Assembly (NCBI GenBank): GCA_003661775.1
Contig: QMWT01000060.1
Coordinates: forward strand, 1-6,318
Source: Thermoprotei archaeon
GTDB taxonomy: Archaea; Thermoproteota; Thermoprotei_A; Sulfolobales; Ignisphaeraceae
Direction: 5' to 3'
Length of the DNA stretch: 6,318 nt
Shown: positions 1 to 4,642 of the stretch, piece by piece
Layout of the letters: each line of letters begins with the position of its first letter
Position numbering within the stretch: the first letter of the stretch is position 1
Made by a program: the position numbers and the translations under genes
Notes under the pieces: generated by a model
What the model was told of the DNA's origin: nothing
What the model saw: only the letters and a program-made list of their open reading frames with translations
The model's database searches: none

Positions 1-286
1 CCTTAGATCCTCTTCCCATCTTCATAGCCAGCTTGTTCACTAATGGTAGAGTACGGAAATAAATCGTTGCAATTGCGGTTGTTATTCGCGAAGTCCAGCG
101 AGCAGATTCTGTGGATGTAAATACTGGAAGTTTTAGGAAATAATTAGCAATTTGTTCAGTAATGGATAGTGCTATTGGGCTGAATAGCTTATTTCGTCTC
201 TTGAACTTAGACACTAAGTGATTTGTGGCTGTACGTAGCGAAAATCTCAGTTTATGCGTGAAAACGTTGATGGCTATTGCAACCAT
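1..286 (-). CDS. Unrecognised protein, N-terminal 95 residues, cut by window edge
   Basis: The frame starts at ATG 286-284 and stays open for 95 codons to the left edge, so the C-terminus is outside the window. I do not recognise the family. The protein is basic and hydroxy-rich, begins MVAIAINVFTHKLRFSLRTA, and has the stretches FKRRNKLF (about residues 29-36), SPIALSITEQIANYFLKLPV and ARWTSRITTAIATIYFRTLP. These suggest amphipathic helices, with no clear signal peptide, transmembrane segment or catalytic motif. The start lies 4 bases after the TAG of the translin-family gene, with AGTGAG directly before the ATG, so translational coupling in one transcript is likely. No ATG, GTG or TTG occurs in the eight codons just upstream in this frame. 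An open frame of this length starting right behind an upstream stop argues for a real gene, but chance cannot be excluded without homologs. Confidence 0.6.
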   Translation of the reverse strand, partial: MVAIAINVFTHKLRFSLRTATNHLVSKFKRRNKLFSPIALSITEQIANYFLKLPVFTSTESARWTSRITTAIATIYFRTLPLVNKLAMKMGRGSK

Positions 287-290
287 CTCA

Positions 291-962
291 CTATGTAGAA
301 CCTGGAGGGTTCCTGAGGTATCTTCTGAAACGCCTAAGGTTCTTTATCAGTTTGTCTCGGTACTCCATGTCCAGTAAGAATGTTATGTAGTCTTCAATAA
401 CTCTTCTCATAATATCCATTTTTCTTCTCAACCCTGGTACCAGGGCATCTGGGTACTCTATGAGCTTTCTCAAGCTGTGGTAAATATGTTCTATGGCTAC
501 GGCTATGTGATTAGCTTCTTCAAAACGTGACTTTCTTATCAGTTCTAACCCATATCTTTTGAGTTCACCGACTAGATCGCATAGTCCGTGTATGTACGGT
601 ATGTAGTGCACACCTATGCTGGACAGTTCGTCGAAGCTAACCAATTTTTTATGTCTAATAAAGGAGAAGAGCAGCTCTGCCTCAACGTACTCCGCTACTG
701 CATTATAGACAAGCCCGCTGTAAGCTAAATCGGGATGCTGTGCTAGGATAGTGTTAAGGTTCTTTACGAGCTTTCTCAGTTCAATCAAGTTCTTTTCGGC
801 GAGGTCAAAATCCTCGTTGAGGGTATGTGTAACCACGTTACTAGCAATCCTAATTATATCGCGCGTGATCCTTATTGCCTCTTCTCTAACCTTATCCTTG
901 TCTGATACAATCATGTCTATGTGTTCAATGCTCCTTTCTATGGCTTCAACAAAGTTGTGCAT
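291..962 (-). CDS. Translin/TRAX family protein (archaeal COG2178-type)
   Basis: This 223-residue, mostly helical protein belongs to the translin superfamily, whose members form ring- or barrel-shaped octamers that bind RNA or single-stranded DNA. TRAX members also cut RNA. Key visible features are HPDLAYSG (76-83) followed by YNAVAEYVEAELL (86-98), matching the TRAX EYVEA helix, and CDLVGELKR (128-136), matching TRAX ADLTGELMR. E91, E94 and D129 line up with human TRAX E126, E129 and D193, so an active endoribonuclease is plausible. The basic tail NLRRFRRYLR (208-217) could bind nucleic acid. I chose ATG 962 because GAGGGTG (975-969) sits 6 bases upstream; a GTG at 971 would lie inside that Shine-Dalgarno site. 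A TATA box near 1001-1008 predicts transcription from about 978. The next gene starts 4 bases after the stop. The family call is firm; the nuclease activity is inferred. Confidence 0.9.
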   Translation of the reverse strand: MHNFVEAIERSIEHIDMIVSDKDKVREEAIRITRDIIRIASNVVTHTLNEDFDLAEKNLIELRKLVKNLNTILAQHPDLAYSGLVYNAVAEYVEAELLFSFIRHKKLVSFDELSSIGVHYIPYIHGLCDLVGELKRYGLELIRKSRFEEANHIAVAIEHIYHSLRKLIEYPDALVPGLRRKMDIMRRVIEDYITFLLDMEYRDKLIKNLRRFRRYLRNPPGST

Positions 963-1000
963 GTGCAGCACCCTCTGCTACTAACAAAGAAATAATACGC

Positions 1001-1008
1001 TATATATG
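1001..1008 (-). promoter_or_regulatory. TATA box for the translin-family gene
   Basis: On the minus strand this reads CATATATA, a good archaeal TATA element. It predicts transcription starting about 26 bases downstream, near 978. That gives a leader of roughly 16 bases carrying the GAGGGTG ribosome-binding site (975-969) before ATG 962. The prediction rests on sequence and spacing only. Confidence 0.6.
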
Positions 1009-1036
1009 CAACGTCATTGCTAAATGGGGAACATCC

Positions 1037-1111
1037 TGTGGCCCCCACAGAGAACCCGCACGCATAGTCGCGCTTTCGCTCATCCACTTATGCGGGCCGG
1101 CGCAGGGGGCC
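1037..1111 (-). ncRNA. Candidate H/ACA guide sRNA (pseudouridylation)
   Basis: A GC-rich, non-coding hairpin of about 75 nt lies in otherwise AT-richer intergenic DNA. Read on the minus strand, the closing stem is GGCCCCC (1111-1105) with GGGGGCC (1046-1040), followed at once by ACA (1039-1037). Above it is an 8+8 nt internal loop, UGCGCCGG (1104-1097) opposite UUCUCUGU (1054-1047). The upper stem is CCCGCA (1096-1091) with UGCGGG (1060-1055). The tip resembles a kink-turn: bulge GAU (1084-1082), GA (1081-1080), GCG-AAAG-CGC mini-hairpin (1079-1070), GA (1069-1068). The base of the upper stem is 15 nt from ACA, within the 14-16 nt rule for H/ACA guides. L7Ae would bind the kink-turn, and Cbf5-Nop10-Gar1 the rest. 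The pocket would read a target of form ACAGAGAA-UN-CCGGCGCA, allowing G-U pairs and partial use; I could not place it in rRNA. A second register, CGCAUA (1094-1089) with UAUGCG (1066-1061), is possible. Confidence 0.6.
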
Positions 1112-1112
1112 T

Positions 1113-1132
1113 CACTACCGTGGTAGCTAGTG
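1113..1132. repeat. Nested inverted repeat between divergent promoters
   Basis: CTACC (1115-1119) and GGTAG (1122-1126) form a perfect inverted repeat around GT. The outer arms CACTA (1113-1117) and TAGTG (1128-1132) also match, although they overlap the inner arms. A tandem TGCAG-TGCAG (1131-1140) follows. The block lies between the TATA-like element of the candidate guide RNA and its predicted 5' end, and about 40 bases upstream of the phosphoribosyltransferase TATA box. It could be an operator, but arms this short may occur by chance. Confidence 0.3.
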
Positions 1133-1140
1133 CAGTGCAG

Positions 1141-1148
1141 TTAAAGAA
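1141..1148 (-). promoter_or_regulatory. TATA-like element for the candidate H/ACA sRNA
   Basis: On the minus strand this reads TTCTTTAA. Its centre is about 30 bases upstream of the predicted 5' end of the H/ACA hairpin at 1111, close to the normal archaeal TATA-to-start spacing. The match to TTTAWA is moderate. The spacing supports an independent transcript for the hairpin. Confidence 0.4.
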
Positions 1149-1171
1149 GTTAGTTCTTCTATGTAGAGCTA

Positions 1172-1181
1172 GGTTTTTATC
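1172..1181 (+). promoter_or_regulatory. TATA box for the phosphoribosyltransferase-RadA-like unit
   Basis: GGTTTTTATC contains the T/A-rich core TTTTTAT (1174-1180). A start of transcription 25-28 bases downstream falls near 1201-1205. The mRNA would then have a very short leader before ATG 1214, possibly including GGGTG (1202-1206). Upstream, AAGAA (1144-1148) and TTCTT (1154-1158) form a small inverted repeat that might bind a regulator. Confidence 0.5.
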
Positions 1182-1201
1182 TAGTGATACATCATAATTT
1201 T

Positions 1202-1206
1202 GGGTG
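1202..1206 (+). promoter_or_regulatory. Ribosome-binding site GGGTG before ATG 1214
   Basis: GGGTG lies 7 bases upstream of ATG 1214 and matches the archaeal GGTG core. It supports that start over the ATG at 1208, which is closed at once by TAG (1211-1213) and so encodes only a start-stop pair. Confidence 0.6.
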
Positions 1207-1213
1207 CATGTAG

Positions 1214-1897
1214 ATGCCTAGGGTCCCCGTGAAGCTAGTTACGTGGGAGGAAATAGTTGAGTGGTCTTGGGGTCTAGCTGAGAAGATTAGACAGAGCGGC
1301 TACAAACCGGACGTTGTTATAGCGATTGCGCGTGGTGGCTACGTTCCTGCGAGGCTCATATGCGATTTTCTAGGAATTGAGAATTTGTTATCAATTCAGT
1401 CACAGCATTGGGTAGAAGCTGCTGCTAAAGGGGAGAAAGCTATCATTAAATTCGAGTATGAGGTGGATCTTAGTGGTATGAATGCGCTACTCGTAGACGA
1501 TATAGTGGATACGGGCGAATCTGTTATACTGGCAAGAGACTTCGTTAAGAAGAGATGGAAGCCGAAGGAGTTGCGCATAGCTGTCCTGCAGTGGATATCA
1601 CCTGTTGCAAAGATTAAGCCTGATTACTACTATATGGAAGTTAAGGAGTGGGTTTGGTTCCAATATCCTTGGACAAGACTTGAGGACGTGACGCAGTTCA
1701 TAAAGCGCATAGTTACGACCGAGCTTAAGGAGCACGGAAAGAAGAGGTGGACGTACAGCGAAATTAAGGAGTATTTCAAGGAGTGGTACGGGATAGAAGT
1801 TGATGAGAGGTATTACAGGAAAGCTGTAGAGAACCTAGTTGAGAGTGGCATACTCAGCCGAGAATCAGACGACATCTATGCACTAAACGTTAAATGA
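1214..1897 (+). CDS. Type I phosphoribosyltransferase with C-terminal winged-helix-like domain (COG2236-type)
   Basis: The protein has 227 residues. The N-terminal part (about 10-155) is a type I PRTase, which joins a base to 5-phosphoribosyl diphosphate (PRPP). The PRPP-binding motif is LLVDDIVDTGES (92-103), with the acidic pair D95-D96. The pyrophosphate loop is ARGG (39-42), and WVWFQYPW (146-153) resembles the aromatic-proline-tryptophan segment of COG2236 enzymes. The closest described relatives act on 6-oxopurines, so a purine-salvage role (hypoxanthine, guanine or xanthine) is likely but not shown. Residues about 178-227, with YSEIKEYFKEWYGI and YYRKAVENLVESGIL, look like a winged helix-turn-helix, an extension beyond a bare PRTase. 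This could make the protein a PRPP- or purine-sensing regulator. The start has GGGTG 7 bases upstream. Its TGA overlaps the first possible ATG of the RadA-like gene, so the two are probably co-transcribed. Confidence 0.85.
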   Translation: MPRVPVKLVTWEEIVEWSWGLAEKIRQSGYKPDVVIAIARGGYVPARLICDFLGIENLLSIQSQHWVEAAAKGEKAIIKFEYEVDLSGMNALLVDDIVDTGESVILARDFVKKRWKPKELRIAVLQWISPVAKIKPDYYYMEVKEWVWFQYPWTRLEDVTQFIKRIVTTELKEHGKKRWTYSEIKEYFKEWYGIEVDERYYRKAVENLVESGILSRESDDIYALNVK

Positions 1898-2574
1898 TGA
1901 ATAGCACGGGTCATGAGGAAGTGATGAATCGGTTCTCGACTGATACGTTGCTAAACCAATGCGTCCCTTCCACCGGAAACATGAAGCTTGATTCGCTGCT
2001 TTTCAATGAGCCCAAGACAATACTCATATATGGTGAAGCCGCTAGCGGTAAGACCAACTTAGTTCTTTCGATTTTTCACCGTACGCCGCCTTGCTGCAGT
2101 CCTTTAGTGTATATAAGCACCGAAGGGAGTAGTTATCAAGACAGAGTTCTTCAGCTTAACATGCCTGAAGATAGGTTCTTCTTAGAAGCTTTGTCTACAG
2201 AACACCTTCTTGATGTATTGCTGACAATGCTTTTGCACGGTGTTGCACCGAAGTTGTTGGTTATCGATAGCATAAACAGTTTCTATAGGGTTTCGGTCCA
2301 GAGTTTTGAGGATTTAAGGCATTTTCTTTCATTGCTTGCAGTCCTAGCACTCATCAGGGAATACCTAGGTAGTTGGATAATCATGACAGCTCAGGTGCAT
2401 GAAACTGACGAGGGTGTAGAGCCAAGCGGTTTTAAATATATAATACCGTGGGTAGACGTTGTTTGTAGAACCCGTACCTTGGAACACTCGTTGAAGGAGC
2501 TTAGAGTACTAAGTCCTACGAACGCAGTATTTGTCTTTGACATTACAGAAAAGGGTATTAATTGGATTTACTAG
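1894..2574 (+). CDS. RadA/RecA-like ATPase, core domain only (RadA paralog)
   Basis: This protein has up to 226 residues with a RecA-fold core and no N-terminal helix-hairpin-helix domain. Walker A is GEAASGKT (47-54) and Walker B is LLVID (121-125). LVYISTEG (71-78) matches the RadA YIDTEG strand with its catalytic-type glutamate, E77. STGNMKLDSLL (26-36) resembles the STG-LD-LL opening of RadA cores. MTAQVHETDEG (164-174) and VFDITEKGI (214-222) match late core elements of RadA/RadB. Such paralogs are thought to assist or regulate RadA in recombinational repair, or to act as KaiC-like signalling ATPases; the role here is unknown. ATG 1894 overlaps the upstream stop (ATGA), favouring coupling. 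ATG 1924 has GAGG (1915-1918) 5 bases ahead and may be the true start, giving 216 residues. Its TAG shares a CTAG with the stop of convergent nop10. Confidence 0.8.
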   Translation: MMNSTGHEEVMNRFSTDTLLNQCVPSTGNMKLDSLLFNEPKTILIYGEAASGKTNLVLSIFHRTPPCCSPLVYISTEGSSYQDRVLQLNMPEDRFFLEALSTEHLLDVLLTMLLHGVAPKLLVIDSINSFYRVSVQSFEDLRHFLSLLAVLALIREYLGSWIIMTAQVHETDEGVEPSGFKYIIPWVDVVCRTRTLEHSLKELRVLSPTNAVFVFDITEKGINWIY

Positions 2575-2744
2575 AGAGACTCTAGTAGCTTCCCGTACTT
2601 CATGAGGACGCGATAGTGTACGTACCTATCCTCAGGGGAGAAGCGGTGAGGATGTGCTGATACGGTTTTCAAGCCGCATCTGGGACAGCGATCTTTAAGT
2701 GTGTAGAGATTGCAGTGAGGACACTTTCTCATAAGCCATCGCAT
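2571..2744 (-). CDS. nop10: H/ACA RNP protein Nop10
   Basis: This 57-residue archaeal Nop10 is a core protein of box H/ACA particles. It binds Cbf5 and stabilises its active site for guided pseudouridine formation in rRNA. Archaeal Nop10 has a zinc ribbon, seen here as CPHC (8-11) and CPRC (20-23), followed by a conserved linker and helix HPHRFSPEDRY (31-41). ATG 2744 was chosen because the protein then begins MRWLMRKCP, like other archaeal Nop10 proteins. Upstream TTG 2759 and GTG 2753 lie inside aif2A and would add residues without family support. Only one base separates it from the aif2A stop, so the two genes are co-transcribed, as is common in archaea. A PAC2-family gene often follows nop10, but here a convergent gene does. 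Its stop lies in the shared CTAG (2571-2574). Confidence 0.95.
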   Translation of the reverse strand: MRWLMRKCPHCNLYTLKDRCPRCGLKTVSAHPHRFSPEDRYVHYRVLMKYGKLLESL

Positions 2745-2745
2745 T

Positions 2746-3573
2746 CTAGGCACGCCCAACCTCGACTCTTGTAAAACTGTAGTTCTCTAACCCTAACTCC
2801 TTCACTAACTTCTCAGCTTTGTTCAGCAAGGTTTTGAGAACTTTTTCCGCAGTTTTGTAGTCGAGTGCAGTCACTTCAACTACGTAGCGCGGCGCTCCTA
2901 TTGTATAGACCTTGATGTTTGTGTGTTTGTTTGGCAGTTCTATCGCCATGAGCTCTTGTAAGAACTTCTTTATACGATTGGCACCATCAGGTGAGAAGCT
3001 CTGGGCAGTTATGATACCTCTGATTTTTACATGTTTTACCTCTATGTGTCTACTAGCTTCTTCGTGAATGATTTTACTCCATTCTTCTGATAATCCTGCT
3101 TCTTTTAGTATTTTTGGACCTTGGATCACTGCTTGTTCGAGAATCGATAGCACATCGGCGAACCTCTTTCTAAGCTTTTCCCAAACCTCATTCCTGGCTT
3201 CTTCAAGGGATTTGCCGTATTTTTTGGCGGCGAGCTCTATAATCTTCTGTGCGCGTTGATCACGTTTCCATCGCATCATCTTGAATCTTCTTTCGCCATC
3301 ACTCACTCTCTTCAATGATATATCTATCTGTGGTGGCCTCTTCTTCTTATCTACTCGTATGACCTTTCCAACCACTATCTGTCCTTCGCGCAGAACATCT
3401 CTGATATTCCTTATCCACCTAGTCGATACTTCGCTCCAAGGGATAAAGGCAGTGAGATTTTCGAATTCTTCTAAAGTTGCGTAGGCACCATATTCGAAGA
3501 CCTTAGTTACGCGGGCTACTACGAGGTCCCCTGCTTCAGGTAGATCCCTGCGTTTAAATATGAGAGCTGACAT
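2746..3573 (-). CDS. eif2a: Translation initiation factor aIF2 subunit alpha
   Basis: This 275-residue protein has the usual length for archaeal aIF2-alpha. Together with the gamma and beta subunits it delivers initiator tRNA to the small ribosomal subunit. The N-terminal S1/OB domain covers about 12-90, with GDLVVARVTKVFEYGAY (15-31) and a ligand face ending in ISLKRV (85-90). A helical domain follows (about 92-175). The C-terminal alpha-beta domain (about 178-275) holds VKIRGIITAQSFSPDGANRI and contacts aIF2-gamma. SEVSTRWIRNI (47-57) aligns with eukaryotic SELSRRRIRSI, placing S50 at the site phosphorylated in eukaryotes (Ser51). ATG 3573 has a perfect GGAGGTGA 7 bases upstream and a TATA box 44 bases upstream. 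aif2A therefore seems to head a separate transcript with nop10, even though it follows the ribosomal genes. Confidence 0.97.
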   Translation of the reverse strand: MSALIFKRRDLPEAGDLVVARVTKVFEYGAYATLEEFENLTAFIPWSEVSTRWIRNIRDVLREGQIVVGKVIRVDKKKRPPQIDISLKRVSDGERRFKMMRWKRDQRAQKIIELAAKKYGKSLEEARNEVWEKLRKRFADVLSILEQAVIQGPKILKEAGLSEEWSKIIHEEASRHIEVKHVKIRGIITAQSFSPDGANRIKKFLQELMAIELPNKHTNIKVYTIGAPRYVVEVTALDYKTAEKVLKTLLNKAEKLVKELGLENYSFTRVEVGRA

Positions 3574-3580
3574 TATCTAC

Positions 3581-3588
3581 TCACCTCC
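3581..3588 (-). promoter_or_regulatory. Strong Shine-Dalgarno GGAGGTGA for aif2A
   Basis: On the minus strand GGAGGTGA ends 7 bases before ATG 3573. It is the full complement of the usual archaeal 16S rRNA 3' end and the strongest ribosome-binding site in the window. It fixes the aif2A start. Confidence 0.85.
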
Positions 3589-3617
3589 TAGTTCTGATTA
3601 GCTTCTGGCTAGCATGA

Positions 3618-3625
3618 ATTTAAAA
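3618..3625 (-). promoter_or_regulatory. TATA box for aif2A-nop10
   Basis: The minus strand reads TTTTAAAT in the 71-base gap after rps27e. A start about 26 bases downstream, near 3595, gives a leader of about 22 bases that contains the whole GGAGGTGA site. The strength and spacing make an independent promoter likely. Confidence 0.65.
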
Positions 3626-3639
3626 GCATTGTAAACGGG

Positions 3640-3644
3640 AAAAA
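3640..3644 (-). terminator. T5 tract after rps27e, possible terminator
   Basis: Directly after the TAA of rps27e the minus strand runs TTTTT. Archaeal RNA polymerase often ends at such U-tracts without a hairpin. With the new TATA box about 15 bases downstream, it may mark the boundary between the pcna-to-rps27e operon and aif2A-nop10. The tract is short, so read-through is likely. Confidence 0.4.
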
Positions 3645-3845
3645 TTACCCTAAAATTTTGACGATCTCGCCCAGTATCTTTGCCTTGCCACCTGTGGGCT
3701 GGACTAGCTGTGTTCCGCATACTAAGCAACGGGCCGGGAATGTTGCATGATCAAACACTACCTGCTCATTGCCACAGTTAGGACATTTAACTCGTACAAA
3801 GCGGCTTTTAGGCTCGGGAATCAGGATCTTTCTTTTCTTAACCAC
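3645..3845 (-). CDS. rps27e: Small ribosomal subunit protein eS27
   Basis: This 66-residue zinc-ribbon protein belongs to the 30S subunit and is shared by archaea and eukaryotes. The four zinc ligands are C21-x2-C24 (CPNC) and C40-x2-C43 (CLVC). The segment between them, QVVFDHATFPARC (28-40), resembles the family QTVFSHA-T-V-C pattern. The glycine-lysine-rich tail PTGGKAKI (50-57) is also typical. Translation starts at GTG 3845, with GGGTGA (3855-3850) 4 bases ahead. That Shine-Dalgarno includes the stop of rpl44e, and the genes are 4 bases apart, so their translation is coupled. rpl44e-rps27e is a conserved archaeal gene pair. Confidence 0.95.
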   Translation of the reverse strand: MVKKRKILIPEPKSRFVRVKCPNCGNEQVVFDHATFPARCLVCGTQLVQPTGGKAKILGEIVKILG

Positions 3846-3849
3846 CTTA

Positions 3850-4128
3850 TCACCCTACTAGCTCAACTTTCTTTAACCTAATACCTCGTCTATGTAGTAT
3901 GTAACCGCACTGTGAACATCTGAGCTTTAGCACGACCTTTTTAGTTACCTTAGCAAACCTTTTTTGCTCGGGTTTTCTCTTAGAGCCGTAACCCTCTTGT
4001 TTTCTTAGATATCTGCGCTGCCCCTCTGCAAGAGTTCTTCGTTTTCCATGCTTGTATATAGAAACTGTATGGACAGTGTGGGTTCTACAGCGAGGACAGT
4101 ACGTCCTTATGGTCTTTGGAACTTTCAC
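3850..4128 (-). CDS. rpl44e: Large ribosomal subunit protein eL42 (L44e)
   Basis: This 92-residue basic protein lies near the E site of the 50S subunit, where relatives contact the CCA end of the exiting tRNA. Zinc ligands are C11-x2-C14 (CPRC) near the start and C71-x2-C74 (CSQC) near the end. Between them is the family loop EGQRRYLRKQEGYGSKRKP (35-53) and the strand KVVLKLRC (64-71). The start is GTG 4128, supported by GGTG (4139-4136) 7 bases upstream. It lies 33 bases after the gins15 stop, with no clear promoter between them, so it is probably read with the replication genes upstream. Confidence 0.96.
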   Translation of the reverse strand: MKVPKTIRTYCPRCRTHTVHTVSIYKHGKRRTLAEGQRRYLRKQEGYGSKRKPEQKRFAKVTKKVVLKLRCSQCGYILHRRGIRLKKVELVG

Positions 4129-4161
4129 TCTACTACACCGTAAAGACGTTGTTGAGTTAGC

Positions 4162-4638
4162 TTAAAACGTTATTTTCTCAGTGACCAAAGGTACTGTAAT
4201 GACCTTGACGAGACCTAAAGACTCTAAAAGAATAGCATCTTCTACTGGGATATAGCAGTTAAAACCTTTGGGATAACGCTTATCTCCTATCTCAAAGGTG
4301 TGCAATACCTCTACGTATACATGGAATTCTTCATCGTGTAGAGATACAATAAGATACCTGTAGTAGTTTTTGAGAATATTGTTTATTCTTGCAAGCAACT
4401 TCTCATCTATGCTACCCGTCAAATCGCTCCACGAAATTCTGTCGTCGCAAATTGTTTTTAATAAAGAATTGATTAATTCAAAGTATTTGCTACATACACT
4501 TTCAAGAGCGTGGGGCTCATTACACCATTGAAACATCTTTAACACGTCAACATTCAATCTCTTTACTAATTCTTTAGATACAGGTATGTTTTTCCCTTCT
4601 AGAGCACTCTTGAGAAGTTCTGTCCAACTCATACTCAT
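4162..4638 (-). CDS. gins15: GINS complex subunit Gins15 (Sld5/Psf1-type)
   Basis: This 158-residue protein is assigned to archaeal Gins15 from its domain pattern and its place next to priS. GINS joins MCM (and GAN/Cdc45) in the replicative helicase and in archaea also touches primase. The first ~105 residues are helical (A domain), including SMSWTELLKSALEG, LARINNILKNYYRYLIVSL (82-100) and EEFHVYVEVLHTF. The end is a small beta domain (B domain) with GFNCYIPVEDAILLESLGLVKVI (125-147), matching the LP-A-LL-GL-E-I pattern of GINS B domains. The A-then-B order fits the Sld5/Psf1 type. ATG 4638 was chosen, or ATG 4632 two codons later. GAGGTG (4654-4649) lies 10 bases upstream and GTGAT abuts the ATG. 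A further upstream start at 4668 would overlap priS by 26 bases. Sequence divergence is high, so the gene order carries part of the call. Confidence 0.8.
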   Translation of the reverse strand: MSMSWTELLKSALEGKNIPVSKELVKRLNVDVLKMFQWCNEPHALESVCSKYFELINSLLKTICDDRISWSDLTGSIDEKLLARINNILKNYYRYLIVSLHDEEFHVYVEVLHTFEIGDKRYPKGFNCYIPVEDAILLESLGLVKVITVPLVTEKITF

Positions 4639-4642
4639 ATCA

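Noticed and set aside
751..984. A 77-codon open frame on the plus strand inside the translin-family gene
   Set aside because: It lies antisense to a well-supported conserved gene, is a low-complexity run of Ser, Leu and Ile, and has no ribosome-binding site.
1040..1111. tRNA or other structured RNA on the plus strand at the GC-rich hairpin
   Set aside because: The 7-bp outer stem suggests a tRNA acceptor at first sight, but there is no T-loop GTTCRA motif, no D-arm and no anticodon arm. The ACA directly after the stem and the GA/GA motif occur only in the minus-strand reading.
1396..1578. A 60-codon minus-strand frame inside the PRTase gene
   Set aside because: It is antisense to the PRPP-binding core of a conserved gene and has no promoter or ribosome-binding site.
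2745..2759. nop10 starting at TTG 2759 or GTG 2753
   Set aside because: The added residues lie inside aif2A. Archaeal Nop10 proteins begin just before the first zinc cysteine pair, as the ATG 2744 product does.
3068..3484. Two plus-strand open frames antisense to aif2A
   Set aside because: They mirror the codon pattern of a conserved gene and resemble no known family.
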